Origin: CAZJHX01 sp964545715
GTDB lineage: Bacteria; Myxococcota_A; UBA9042; GCA-2863065
Assembly (NCBI GenBank): GCA_964545715.1
Contig: CAZJHX010000031.1
Location: 11,225-75,224 of the forward strand
Direction of reading: 5' to 3'
DNA: 64,000 nt
Part shown: positions 52,931 to 63,300 of the stretch, piece by piece
How positions within the stretch are numbered: the stretch's first letter is position 1
Layout of the letters: every line of letters begins with the position of its first letter
Translations under genes and position numbers: made by a program
The notes under the pieces: model-generated
What the model saw: only the letters and a program-made list of their open reading frames with translations
The model's database searches: none
What the model was told of the DNA's origin: nothing

Positions 52931-55900
52931 CTAGAAGGTGCACGAGCAAAATCGGCGCGTGTTGGTCCCGAACTTGGGTCCGCCACAGGTGGACTTGCCC
53001 GGCGAGTAGCTCGCGTACTCGCACTTCTGTGTCGTGTATGTGCACGGCTTGGCCTCTTCGTCGTGCAGGGCGAACGAGCACGTCTTGCCGGGGAACCAGT
53101 GGCGGCACACCGTACAATCCGGGTTGCTGGCCTCCTTGATCCGGCCGGCCAGCACACACTCAGCGCCATGCTTGTTACACAGCTCAGTGCACGTGTTTTC
53201 GTAGGATGAGTCGCTGTCGTAGTACCAACAATACCCGTCGTACAACCACCCCTGGCACGGTGGCCCATCGGGCACGCATTTGTTGGTCGTCAGGTCGCAG
53301 TTCTCGCTCTGGGCGCAGGCGCTGTCGCCGCAGCAGCCGACCGCGACCGTGCCCTGGCTGCATTTGCCGTCGAGGCAGGTTGCGCCTGCGTAATAGATGT
53401 CGCCGTCGCAGAACGGCGTGTCCGAGCATTGCTCGCCGCCGTTGACGGACGCCCAGGCGCCGAAGTCGTTGCACACGCCCGCCCCGTCGCACTTGCCGTC
53501 GCGCGTCCTGGCCTGACAGAACGCCGGCGCGCCCCCCTCCTGTTGCTCGGTCCCGGCCTCGCACTGGTCGCCCGGATCCGTGCCCACCAGCGCGTTGCCG
53601 CACGCCCCGCCCTGGCAGGCCTTGCACACGCCGCTGCACAGCGCGTCCCCGTCCACATCCTGCTCGTTGTCGCCCACCGAGACCGGGTCAAACGAGTCGC
53701 CGGGACACAGGCTGCACGCCGGCTGACCCTGCTCGCCCTCCGGCAGGCTGCCGCACGCCAGCGACACGCCGCTGCAGACGTCGGCCCGGCACGAACCGGC
53801 CGCGGGAGCCGCCGCTGTCGCGCACTCGTCCCACAGATCCTGCCCCACCGCCTGGTGGGTGCACTGTCCCTGGAGGCAGCGCTCGCACGTCCCCGACGAA
53901 TCGCCGCAGGTCTGTGCGCCCTTGTCGTCCGCCGCGCCCGATGGAAGCGGGATGCACTGACCACCGCTGCACCCGTTGCACGCGTCGCTGCAGCCCGCCA
54001 CTTCCACATATCCATCCAGCTTCTGATGAACACAGCCGCTGTCGAGGCTGCAGCTGTCCACGGTGCACACATTGTCGTCGTCACAGCTCAGCGGCGCCCC
54101 ACCAGTGCACTCCCCCGCCAGACACGCCTCCCCCGACGTGCAGATGTTTGAGTCGTCACACGGCGCCGTGTTCGGCGTGTGCACGCACCCCGTCACCGGG
54201 TCGCATTGATCGGCTGTACACACGTCGCCGTCGTTGCAGCCCGCCACGCCTCCCGGCACACACGCGCCGGCCGCGCAGTAGTCGTTGACCGTGCAGGCGT
54301 TGTCGTCGGTGCAGCCGCCCTCGATCGCGGAGGTCACGCACCCCGAGTCCTTGTCGCACGCGTCCTTCGTGCACGGGTTGTTGTCGTCGCACACCAGCGC
54401 GGCACCGGGCTGGCACGCCCCCCCCCCCCACACGACCCCCCCCGTGCCGGCGCTGCCGTCCTCGCACGCGCCCTCCCCTGCCTCATGGACGCAGCCTATC
54501 TCGGCCGAGCAGGAGTCGACGGTGCAGCCGTTGCCGTCGTCGCAGTCGAGCGCCCCGCCCGCTGCGCATTGCCCGCCCGAGCAGGTGTCCCCCACCGTAC
54601 AGACGTCGCCGTCGGAGCAACCCAGGCTGTTGGCTGCGTGTGTGCATCCGGTCGCGTCGTCGCAGGCGTCGTCGGTGCACGGATTACCATCGTTGCAGTT
54701 GACCGCGCTGCCCCCCGCGCACGCCCCGTCCGCGCATTGCTCGGTCACCGTGCAGGCGTCACCGTCGTCGCAGGGCTTGCCCTCGTTGGCCGGCACCAGG
54801 GAGCACGCGCCGGTCGCAGGTGCACAGTGAGCCTGCAGACACGGCACATCGTCGGCCTCAGGCCCGGGGCAGGACACAACGCTCTCGGCCAGGACCGCGC
54901 ACTTGAACGGCAGCTGTGTCGTGTCGCAGACCAGCGTGCCGTTGCACAGATCGTCGTCCTCCAGCGGGGCACAGTCCTCGTCCACCGCGCACTCGCAGGG
55001 TAGCGACACGCCGACACACACACCGTCCGCGCACTGATCGGCCACCGTGCAGGGATCCCCGTCGTCGCAGGGCCCGACCGCCGGGGGAAACTCGCAGCCG
55101 CCCGCGACCGTGCACAGGTCATCCGTACACGGGTTGTCGTCATCGCACTCCACCGGCTCGCCTACGCAGGTGCCCGCGTCGCAGTGGTCCGCGATCGTGC
55201 AGGGGTCGCCGTCGATGCACTCACCACCGTCCAGCGCCGTGTTCTGGCAGCCGCCCTGGCCGAGGCACGCGTCGTCCGTGCACGGGTTCTTGTCATCGCA
55301 TGGCTCCACATGCTTGCCCTCGACCAGCGCTGTCTCGTCCACGCCGCCATCGCAGTCGTCGTCGGTCCCGTTGCACACCTCGGCCTGCGGAGCGGCCGCG
55401 TCGCAGTCGGCCAGCCCGTTCGCCCCGCAGACGCGCTTACCCTGGCATGCGCCCCACTCGTTGGAGACCGCGCACGGCGTCCACAGCGACAACGCCACCG
55501 ACTTGGCGGTGCACGGACACACGCCCGTCTCGGCCACGCATTGGCGCGTGTCGATCCCGTCTACCGTCGCCACGTCCTGGCACTGAAAGCCCCACGGGCA
55601 CGTGCTGTCATCCTCGCAAGCCCTGCCGCAGAAGCTGCCCTCGGCGCCGTAATCCACGCAGACATCCTCGACGCCGACCGGGCTCTTGCAGTCACCGCCG
55701 GCGGCGCACGGCCGACACAGGTTGCTGTGATCCGAGACGCACACATACACGACGTCCGGCTGCGTCGCCGCCACCTGCTTGCACTTCCAGCCCACCGGGC
55801 AGACATCCTGGCAGGGCTTGGTGCAGACGCCCTCTCCCATGTGGTCAACGCACCACCCCGATTGGCACTCGGCGTTCTCGATGCACTTGTCGAGAAAGCA

Positions 55901-56128
55901 CCCGTCCCCGGCATCGCACTGCCTCGCGAGCGGCCCGGTATCGTCCGGCTGCTGGGCTACATCGTCATGCGCGGTCCTGTCACCGACCTCCGGCACCGGC
56001 ACGTCGGGCAGCGCGGGCGCCTCCCCGGGGTCGTGCCCACCGGAAGAGACGGCCGGCGCGGCAGCCTCACCGCAACCAAGCAGACCGAAGAACAGACCCG
56101 CCGCCACACAAACCGTACGCCTCATCAT
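52931..56128 (-). CDS. Large cysteine-repeat lipoprotein with CTDC-like and MopE-like repeats
   Basis: Start ATG 56128 (or 56125) gives about 1065 residues. A lipoprotein signal (VCVAAGLFFGLLGCGE) is followed by an acidic linker and cysteine-rich modules. A MopE-type metal-binding motif (CNGTDDDCDGGVDE) lies near residue 275. Then about fourteen repeats of the form C-x-D-x-[ND]-x-C-T-x3-C (for example CDDGDPCTVADQC, CNDGNPCTDDAC) run to about residue 710, like Dictyostelium CTDC repeats. One repeat (54418-54448) is corrupted by G-runs. The C-terminal 300 residues hold further Cys-rich units ending RRFCSCTF. A calcium- or metal-binding surface protein is inferred. Confidence 0.8.
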   Translation of the reverse strand: MMRRTVCVAAGLFFGLLGCGEAAAPAVSSGGHDPGEAPALPDVPVPEVGDRTAHDDVAQQPDDTGPLARQCDAGDGCFLDKCIENAECQSGWCVDHMGEGVCTKPCQDVCPVGWKCKQVAATQPDVVYVCVSDHSNLCRPCAAGGDCKSPVGVEDVCVDYGAEGSFCGRACEDDSTCPWGFQCQDVATVDGIDTRQCVAETGVCPCTAKSVALSLWTPCAVSNEWGACQGKRVCGANGLADCDAAAPQAEVCNGTDDDCDGGVDETALVEGKHVEPCDDKNPCTDDACLGQGGCQNTALDGGECIDGDPCTIADHCDAGTCVGEPVECDDDNPCTDDLCTVAGGCEFPPAVGPCDDGDPCTVADQCADGVCVGVSLPCECAVDEDCAPLEDDDLCNGTLVCDTTQLPFKCAVLAESVVSCPGPEADDVPCLQAHCAPATGACSLVPANEGKPCDDGDACTVTEQCADGACAGGSAVNCNDGNPCTDDACDDATGCTHAANSLGCSDGDVCTVGDTCSGGQCAAGGALDCDDGNGCTVDSCSAEIGCVHEAGEGACEDGSAGTGGVVWGGGACQPGAALVCDDNNPCTKDACDKDSGCVTSAIEGGCTDDNACTVNDYCAAGACVPGGVAGCNDGDVCTADQCDPVTGCVHTPNTAPCDDSNICTSGEACLAGECTGGAPLSCDDDNVCTVDSCSLDSGCVHQKLDGYVEVAGCSDACNGCSGGQCIPLPSGAADDKGAQTCGDSSGTCERCLQGQCTHQAVGQDLWDECATAAAPAAGSCRADVCSGVSLACGSLPEGEQGQPACSLCPGDSFDPVSVGDNEQDVDGDALCSGVCKACQGGACGNALVGTDPGDQCEAGTEQQEGGAPAFCQARTRDGKCDGAGVCNDFGAWASVNGGEQCSDTPFCDGDIYYAGATCLDGKCSQGTVAVGCCGDSACAQSENCDLTTNKCVPDGPPCQGWLYDGYCWYYDSDSSYENTCTELCNKHGAECVLAGRIKEASNPDCTVCRHWFPGKTCSFALHDEEAKPCTYTTQKCEYASYSPGKSTCGGPKFGTNTRRFCSCTF
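54418..54448. other. Suspected sequence errors in a C/G homopolymer
   Basis: Within the repeat array two C-runs (nine and eight C) interrupt one unit. The encoded text reads SAGTGGVVWGGGAC where neighbouring repeats have a Cys at both the G (after SA) and W positions. Single substitutions to G on the minus strand would restore TGC codons. Poly-G base-calling or assembly error is likely. Confidence 0.55.
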
Positions 56129-56208
56129 GGTGCCGAGAATACCCCAGCCGACATACCCGTGGCTCGTCACCGACCTTTACACTGAGATCGTACAGGAGCC
56201 CGCGCCGC

Positions 56209-57123
56209 TCAGCGGCGCGCCTGATTCAGAGTCACACGTGGGTCCTCGGTCAGCTCCTCCAGCTTCCGGTAGAGCGTGACTTTGGAGATGGCGAGGGCGC
56301 GCGCCGCGGCCGTCACGTTGCCGTGGTGCCGCTGCAGCGCGTCGGTGATCGTCTGCCGAATCACCTCGTTTAAAGGTCGTGGAGCGTCTGACGTCGCCGA
56401 CTCCTGACTCGTGCCCAGCGCACGCGAGACATCATCGGGACCGACGACCGCCCCCGCCGCGCGCTCGACGAGGCGAAAGACCGCCAGTCGCAGCTCGCAC
56501 AGGTTCCCGGACCAGCTGTGACGGCGCAGCGCGTGCAGCGCCTCCGCAGAGAAGGTCTCCGGCCGCGGCAGTCCCAGAGCGATCGCCTCGTCCACATAAT
56601 AGTCGAGCAGGTGTCCCAGATCATCGATCCGGTCGCGCAGCCTCGGCAGCGCGATGCTGAACGTGCTGAGGGACCGATAGAGGTCGTCGTCAGCCCACGA
56701 TCCGGGCGCATGAGGACCGATTGGAGGCGCGGTCGCAATCAGTCGGATCGAGCGCACATTGCGGCCGCCCTGGCCGGCGACCACACCCGACAGCCACTGC
56801 CGCCACTGAGGCGACGCCAAGTGCACGTTCTCCAACAACATCGTCCCGTCGGCAGCCGCATCGAGCAGCTCGCGGGTCGGCTCGGTACAAACCGCCAGGT
56901 CGACGGTAAGCAGAGGGTGTCCGGGACGGCTCGCCACATGGATCGCGCTACCCACGCACACGGTGCCGGTCCCGGTCGTGCCGGTGAGCAACACCGGCAT
57001 GTCGATGCGAGCCGCTATGGCGATCTTCTGCCGCAGCGTGGCCACAGCGTCACTGTGGCCGAGTAGACACGGAGAGATCGCACCGGACTGAGGTGCGTTC
57101 GAGGTAACTCCAGAGATGTTCAT
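56209..57123 (-). CDS. Degenerate NtrC-like regulator with Fis-type HTH (gene 2)
   Basis: Start ATG 57123 shares one base with the upstream TGA and has GGAGA upstream (304 aa). The layout is a reduced enhancer-binding-protein AAA domain plus a Fis HTH. The P-loop region is TGTTGTGTVCVGSA, where the Lys of GxGTGK[ED] is missing. The Walker B position reads DGTMLLENVH, and no GAFTGA loop exists. Yet the sequence LYRSLSTFSIALPRLRDRIDDLGHLLDYYVDEA is typical of this family. The C-terminus is a clear Fis HTH (GNVTAAARALAISKVTLYRKLEEL). It should bind DNA, but cannot hydrolyse ATP or activate sigma54 in the normal way. Confidence 0.8.
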   Translation of the reverse strand: MNISGVTSNAPQSGAISPCLLGHSDAVATLRQKIAIAARIDMPVLLTGTTGTGTVCVGSAIHVASRPGHPLLTVDLAVCTEPTRELLDAAADGTMLLENVHLASPQWRQWLSGVVAGQGGRNVRSIRLIATAPPIGPHAPGSWADDDLYRSLSTFSIALPRLRDRIDDLGHLLDYYVDEAIALGLPRPETFSAEALHALRRHSWSGNLCELRLAVFRLVERAAGAVVGPDDVSRALGTSQESATSDAPRPLNEVIRQTITDALQRHHGNVTAAARALAISKVTLYRKLEELTEDPRVTLNQARR

Positions 57124-57995
57124 CAACCGTCTCCTTTCTTAACTGGGTTGGCGCCGCGGCGATACACGGTGGAGCGCGAGACGCCGAGCGCATGAGCCGC
57201 GACCTTGGCGTCACCATCAGACCATCGCAGCGCGTCTTGAATGCGGCCGTTGACGACCTCGGCCAGGGTCATGTGGCGGTCGGACCGCATGTCGGACGCC
57301 CAGGTGGAGGCGTGCAGGGCCAGGGCCTGGCGTACGTGCCGCGCGGCGATCAGGGCCTCCGGTGCGGCGAGGCAGGCGTCCATGACAGCCTGAAGTTGGG
57401 CGAGGTTGCCTGGCCAGCGCTCTTCCAGCAGCACGTCCCACGCTGCTACGGCGACCTCTCGCCGACCGCGCTCGGAGGTGCCGGCCTCGGCGCAGCGCGC
57501 GATCACGAGGCGTCGCAGGTCGTCAGGCCGATCCCGCAGTGGGGCCATCTCCACGGTGAACGTGCTCAGGGCGTAGAAGAGATCTTCGCGCACGTGGCCG
57601 CTCTCCATATACGGCCGTAGCGGCTGCTCCGAAGAGACCAGGAGGCGCTGTGGGGCACCTTGAGCGGAGCGACTCCTGGCAAGAAACGTGCTCAACCGGT
57701 GCTGCGCCGCCCGCGACATGCGGGACACGGACGCGATGTAGACCGTGCCCGACCCACCGCTCAACGGCGCGTCGGGTCCCCCGAACAGGGTCGCCTCATG
57801 TGAGTCGGCCGGCATGGTCGCCAGGTCAAAAGCCGAGAAGGGGGAATGCGGCGCGGTCGCGTTGTGGATCTGCGAGGCTGTGAAGCGCTTGCCCGTGCCC
57901 GCTTCGCCCACGAGCAGTAGGGGCGCGCGGGATCGAATCGCCGCCTCACTTAGCCCCCACTCGCTTTCGACCGACGTTTTCACCAGATTCCCCAT
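57123..57995 (-). CDS. Degenerate NtrC-like regulator with Fis-type HTH (gene 1)
   Basis: The 290-aa protein keeps a Walker A (LLVGEAGTGKRFTA) but its GAFTGA region reads FGGPDAPLSGGSGTV, and Walker B is VYIASVSRM without the Asp-Glu pair. REDLFYALSTFTVEMAPLRDRPDDLRRLVI and WPGNLAQLQAVMDACL fit the family. The C-terminus is a Fis-like HTH (DAKVAAHALGVSRSTVYRRG) that is shorter than usual. It is coupled to the second degenerate copy through a TGATG overlap and is divergent from the EAL-domain gene at 58249 (253 bp between). The pair probably forms an atypical regulator, possibly of that gene. Confidence 0.8.
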   Translation of the reverse strand: MGNLVKTSVESEWGLSEAAIRSRAPLLLVGEAGTGKRFTASQIHNATAPHSPFSAFDLATMPADSHEATLFGGPDAPLSGGSGTVYIASVSRMSRAAQHRLSTFLARSRSAQGAPQRLLVSSEQPLRPYMESGHVREDLFYALSTFTVEMAPLRDRPDDLRRLVIARCAEAGTSERGRREVAVAAWDVLLEERWPGNLAQLQAVMDACLAAPEALIAARHVRQALALHASTWASDMRSDRHMTLAEVVNGRIQDALRWSDGDAKVAAHALGVSRSTVYRRGANPVKKGDG

Positions 57996-58248
57996 CCGTA
58001 GTTGCGCAGCTCAGCCATTGCAGCGGCCGTGCCAGCGCGCTGACCCGCGTAGTGCGGTCCGTTGCCGTACGAACCAGGGGATCTCCGGAGGAAGTTGTCT
58101 CGGCTTGGGGCGGGCGCCTGTCTCAGCTTGTGACGGCGTTCAGGTTTGCGCCAAAACGGCCGCAATTACAGCGAACTGAGTGGGGCCCGATATGACGTAA
58201 GGCACCTCGGCAAACAACCACGACCCCGAGTGCCGGAGAGGGTGAACC

Positions 58249-60318
58249 ATGTCACGGACATTGGCTGTCAGTCCTACGTCGGCGACCACACAGAGCGCGC
58301 CGGATTGGACACTGTGGTTTGAAGTCGGCGGGTCGCCGTTCAGCTTCGAACTGACCCGGCACGCGCTGGTTGTCGCGCTCGATCCCCGATTGGCCTCGGC
58401 CATCGGCGCCGCTGCGGGCGAGGCTCCGCCGGACGCGATATTAAGAGCGGCCCATGCGGCCGACCGCTCAGCGCTGGAGGTGGCTGCGCGTGAGGCGGCG
58501 GCTCGCCCGGGCGCCGTCTGTGAGATGACGCTGCGCCTGGAGTCCGCCGTCATCGGCTGGATCCACCTCGACGCCCTGCTGGTCGGCTCCAGTGCCGGTA
58601 CGGTCGTCGTCACCGGGCGCGTGAAGGCCAGCGAGACACCGCCCGCCGCCACCGTGCCAAGCGGCGATCAGCGTCTTCGCGCGCTCGCACAATACGGCGA
58701 CGACGCTGTGGTGCTCTTCGACCCGACCTGGACCTGCATTTACGCGGCCGGATGCTGCGAGCTTCTCTACGGCTACCCGGTACAGGACATGTCCTGGACA
58801 GCGGTGACGGCCGCCATCCACCCGGACGACCAGGAGCGCGTCCTCACCTGCCTGACCGGCATCTTGGACACCCCCGGCGAGACCAGCATGGTCGAGTACC
58901 GCCTGCGCCAGCTGACCGGCGATCTCGTGCACGTACAGTCCCGGTTTGTGAACGGCTTCGACGACGACAACCTGGGCGGCCTGGCGATGTACACCCGAGA
59001 CATCACGACACGGAAGCTGCTCGACCCCGTCACGTCCCTGCCCAACCGGCAGTTTCTGCTGGAGCGCGTTCGGCAGGTCCTGAGCGCCGCCAGACGTCAC
59101 ACCGCGCCGTTCTCGTTGCTCATCATCAAGATCGACCGGCCGAACATCAGCAGCGACCTGGGCCTTGACGCCCGCCGCGACCTCTTGCGCGCCATCGCTT
59201 CCCGCTTCCGGCGCACGGTGGGCCCAAACGACACCGTGTCGCGCGTCGGCCCCGGCCGATTCGCGGTTCTCTCAGAGGACATGCGTGGGCCCGGCGATGC
59301 ATCCGCACTGGCGGACAAGCTACACGCGTCGCTCTTCGAGGCCATCGTGGTCGGCACCGACTGCTACCGGGCCTCTGTGAGCATCGGCATCGCGATCGGC
59401 GAGCCCGGCAAGCACAGCGCCGAGGACCTCTTTCGAGCCTCCGAGACGGCGCTGTCTTCGGCCGGCAAGCGCGGTCACGGCCAGAACGTGGTCTATCGCC
59501 AGACCATGCAGATGACGTTGATGAAGCGGTTCGCGATCGAGAACGATCTGTACGGCGTGGCGGAGCGCGACGAACTTGAGCTCTATTACCAGCCGCTATT
59601 CGACATGCCGACGGGCGCGCTGGTGGGCTTCGAAGCGCTCGTCCGCTGGAACCACCCAACCGAAGGCCGCGTGTCTCCGGGGCTGTTCATCCCGATCGCC
59701 GAGGAGACCGGCCAAATCCACGCCATCGGCGACTTCGTCCTGAAGCGGGCGTGCGCTGATCTGCTGAAGTGGGTCGCGCTGCAGACCGGCGCGGAGGACC
59801 TGACGGTCAGCGTAAACCTGTCGCCGGAGCAGATCACCAGCGAGGGGATCGTGGAACGCATCGACTCGCTGGTGCGCGGCGCGGGACTGCAGCCCAGGCA
59901 GCTGAAGCTGGAGCTGACCGAGACCGCGTTCATCCACAACCCAGAGTCGGTGCTGGAGATTCTGCAGGCGCTCAAGGCGCGCGGTTTCAGCCTGTCCCTG
60001 GACGACTTCGGCACGGGGTACTCCTCGCTCAGCTACCTGGACAGGTTCCCGTTCGACACCCTGAAGGTAGATCGGTGCTTCGTCTCACCGTTGGACAGCA
60101 CGGACGCCAAGCGGCCGCTGGCTCGCACGATTATCGAGCTTGGCCACTCGATGGGCATGAACGTTGTCGCCGAAGGCATCGAGACCGCCGAACAGGGGCG
60201 GATTCTGCGCGCGATGGGATGCGACATCGCCCAGGGCTACTTCTACGGGCGGCCGGGGCCCGCATCCGAGGCGGAGGCCTTGATTGTGGCTCGCTGTGCC
60301 TCCACGGAGCACGGCTGA
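58249..60318 (+). CDS. PAS-GGDEF-EAL protein, probable c-di-GMP phosphodiesterase
   Basis: Start ATG 58249 follows GGAGAGGG (689 aa). Residues 1-130 are an unassigned alpha/beta region. A PAS domain follows (ALAQYGDDAVVLFDPTWTCIYAAGCCELLYGYPVQDM). The GGDEF domain (SLPNRQFLLERVRQVL) has a broken active site, VGPGRFAVLSED in place of GGDEF. The EAL domain looks intact: FEALVRWNHP, NLSPEQI, KLELTETAF, DDFGTGYSSLSYL and VAEGIET. Hydrolysis of c-di-GMP is therefore expected, with the GGDEF part acting as a GTP sensor at most. No membrane segment is visible. Its stop overlaps the start of the kinase gene (TGATG), coupling c-di-GMP turnover to that kinase. Confidence 0.9.
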   Translation: MSRTLAVSPTSATTQSAPDWTLWFEVGGSPFSFELTRHALVVALDPRLASAIGAAAGEAPPDAILRAAHAADRSALEVAAREAAARPGAVCEMTLRLESAVIGWIHLDALLVGSSAGTVVVTGRVKASETPPAATVPSGDQRLRALAQYGDDAVVLFDPTWTCIYAAGCCELLYGYPVQDMSWTAVTAAIHPDDQERVLTCLTGILDTPGETSMVEYRLRQLTGDLVHVQSRFVNGFDDDNLGGLAMYTRDITTRKLLDPVTSLPNRQFLLERVRQVLSAARRHTAPFSLLIIKIDRPNISSDLGLDARRDLLRAIASRFRRTVGPNDTVSRVGPGRFAVLSEDMRGPGDASALADKLHASLFEAIVVGTDCYRASVSIGIAIGEPGKHSAEDLFRASETALSSAGKRGHGQNVVYRQTMQMTLMKRFAIENDLYGVAERDELELYYQPLFDMPTGALVGFEALVRWNHPTEGRVSPGLFIPIAEETGQIHAIGDFVLKRACADLLKWVALQTGAEDLTVSVNLSPEQITSEGIVERIDSLVRGAGLQPRQLKLELTETAFIHNPESVLEILQALKARGFSLSLDDFGTGYSSLSYLDRFPFDTLKVDRCFVSPLDSTDAKRPLARTIIELGHSMGMNVVAEGIETAEQGRILRAMGCDIAQGYFYGRPGPASEAEALIVARCASTEHG

Positions 60319-63300
60319 TGTCTGCGTTGCACAACAGCGCAAGCGGCCCGGTGATCGGCGAGACGATCGGCGCGCGGTATGTGCTGGAGAAGAAGCTGGG
60401 AGAAGGCTCTCAAGGGACGGCCTGGGCCGCCCGGGATCTGACCAGCAACCAGCTCGTCGCGCTGAAACAGCTGCACTCCGACCCCGAGCTGTTCAGCGCA
60501 CTGGCGCACGAGTTCGCGAACGCCGCCGGGCTTCAGCACGACCACATCGCCCGCGTGATCGACTTCGCCGCCGACGGAGCGGGCGGCGCGTACTACACCA
60601 TGGAGCTGCTCACCGCTCGCGACTTCGACGTGGTGTGCGCGAGTTACCCGCGAGAGACCACCTTGCGGCTCGCCATGCAGATCCTGTCGGCGCTCGAGTG
60701 CTTGCGCCGACACGGGATGCTGCACGGCGATCTGAAGCCGTCCAACGTGCTGGTCACGGAGGACGGGGAGCCGTCCGCGAGCCTGGTCGACTTCGGCCTG
60801 GCAGGTCGCGCCGGCGCCACCGGACTGACGGGCACGCCTGCGTACATGGCGCCCGAGCTGGCGACGGGCGGGGCGCGGGACATCCGCTCCGACCTCTACT
60901 CGCTGGGAGTCATGCTGTACGAGACGCTGGCCGGCCATAACCCGTTCCTGGCCAAGACGCCGGCGGGCTGCATCGAGCGGCACGCGACGCTGGAGCCGGA
61001 GCCGCTGCACGCGGTCGTGGACGGACTGGACATGGCGCTTGGCGCGTTCGTAGGTCGCCTGCTGGCCAAGGTCCCTGCTCGACGATTTGGATCACCGGCC
61101 GCCGCGCTGCAGGCGCTCACTCGCCTTACCGACGGGGAGAGCTCGGCAAACGCCCTCGCGTCGGCGTGCATCGTAATGACGCCACCGCTGGTCGGCAGGC
61201 AGCGGGAGCTGGATGTTGTCGAGGCCCAGCTGGCGCAGCTGGCGTCCGGCACCGGGGCCGTGGTGCTGATGACGGGGCCGCTGGGCATTGGCAAGAGCGC
61301 TGTGCTCGCCGAGGTGCGCAATCGGATTCATCTGTCCGGAGCTCGCTTCGGTGTGGCCACTTGCGGTCCGGGCTGCGCGGGATTGGACGCCATCAAAACG
61401 GCGCTGACGCAAGCGACCGGGCGGGCGGACGACGGAGACCCGGTCGGGGCGGTCGCCGATGCGCTGGCCGCCGGTCCGCTGGTGCTGGCGTTTGAGCACA
61501 TTCACCTGGCTACCGACGAGCTCCAGGGAGGTATGGCCCGGCTGATCCGCATGGGTGAGCGTCGTCCGTTGGCGATCCTGCTCACGTCAGAGTCGGCCCC
61601 GGGCGCCCCCGACCGCCGAGCCGCCACGCTGGCCGCACAGCGAGCGACCGTCCGCGAGTACGGCGCCTTGCTCACGCTGGACCCGCTCAGCGAGACGGCC
61701 TGCGCGGCGGTGCTCGAAGGCGCGCTTGGCGCACCGGCAGATCCGGACGGCGTCGTAAAGCCCCTATATGCCGCGTCGGACGGCTCGCCGTTGGCGCTGC
61801 TGGAGCTGCTTCGCTACAGCGCCGATGAGGGCGGTCTGAGCCTGCGGCAGGGTGTGTGGTCCGCGACCGGAGGCGCTCGGTTGTTTGAAAACGGCGGCTC
61901 CGACGGGGTCAGCCCGCTATCGCGGATCGTGTCCCAGCGCTGCGCCACACTGCCGCAGGAAGCGCTGAAGTTACTGGAGGCGCTGGCGATCCTGGAGACG
62001 CCATCCGACGTGGCGACGATCGCCCGGCTCGCAAACGAGACCGAGCTGGTCGCGGGATGTGGCCTCAACGCGCTCGGGCGCCTTCATCTGGTAGCGGCCG
62101 ACGGGGTCGGTCGCTACGGCCTTGCGCACGCCGGCGTACATACGTCCGTTCGAGAGTCCATGACGACGGAGCAGGCTCAGGAGCTCAACCGACGCGCAGC
62201 CGTCTTTCTCATGAAAGAGGACGGGGCCGCCGCCGTGCGCATCGCGGGCCACTGCCTGGCGGGCGGACTGGTGGACGAGGCGCTGGCGAGCGTCCCGGTG
62301 GCCGTCGAGCAAACGCGCGGCACGGGAGAGCTTGCGGCGGCGGCTTCGTTGCTGAGCGACCTTGCCGCGCTTTTGCAGGATCGCCCAGACAGCGCCGGCC
62401 GCCGGCTGGACGCGCTGGTCGAGGCCGGCAGGCTGCAGGTCGGGTTGGGTTTGTATCAGGAGGCGCTCGCGACGTTCGATGAGGTGCTGGTCGACAGCGC
62501 GGCGTTGGATGTGCAGCAGCGGCTGGACGTGTTGGGCGGACGAGCCCAGGCGCTCAGGCGACTCGGGCGTCCAGAGGAGTCCCACGCCTGCGCTCGGCAG
62601 CTGCTCGACGAGCTTCGGGAAGACCTGGACCGGGAGACCACGGTGCGGGCGTGTCTGGCAGCGGCGCAGGTGTTCCGCGTCGGCAATGCGTGGGATGACG
62701 CAACTGCAGCGCTACAGCTGGGGTTTCACAGTCTCGGCAACGACGCCTCCCCGCGGTTCAAAGCGCAGCTGCTGTTGGAGCAAGCCACACTTCAGTGGCA
62801 ACAATCCGATCCGACGGCCGCAAAGCTGACGGCGCGACGAGCCGTCGTCTTGTTCGACGCACAATCCGACGACTACGGCCTGGCCGAGGCGACGATGACG
62901 TTGGGTACAGCCCACCGACTGACGGGTGACCACGTCGACGCGCTTGAGTGCTACGAGCTGGCCGTGGAGACCTTCGAGCGGGCGGGCGCGATCGCGACGC
63001 TCGGGAAGTGTCACAACAACATGGGCGTGTGCCACTACCACCGTGGCTCGTGGGAGCGCGCGACCGAACATTGGGAGGAGGCAGTGCGCATCGCCGAGCT
63101 GACGGCGGAGGTGCACGAGCAGACGATCCTGCTGAACAACCTTGGCTTCATGTACCTCGAGCGCGGCATTCTGCGCAGAGCCGACCAGGCGTTTCGCGAG
63201 GGGCTGGCCCTGGCAACGCAGTCGGGATCCGAGCGGCTGCAGATCATCATCGGCGGCAACCTGGGCGAGACACGCGCTCGGTGTGGCGACTCCATCCGGG

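Noticed and set aside
54179..56373. Long plus-strand frames opposite the large cysteine-repeat lipoprotein
   Set aside because: Low-complexity His/Ser/Pro or Arg/Pro-rich translations that mirror the repeat array.
57996..58248. Possible sigma54 promoter between the NtrC-like genes and the EAL gene
   Set aside because: No GG-N10-GC with a TGGCAC/TTGC context was found; the nearest GGCAC has wrong spacing.
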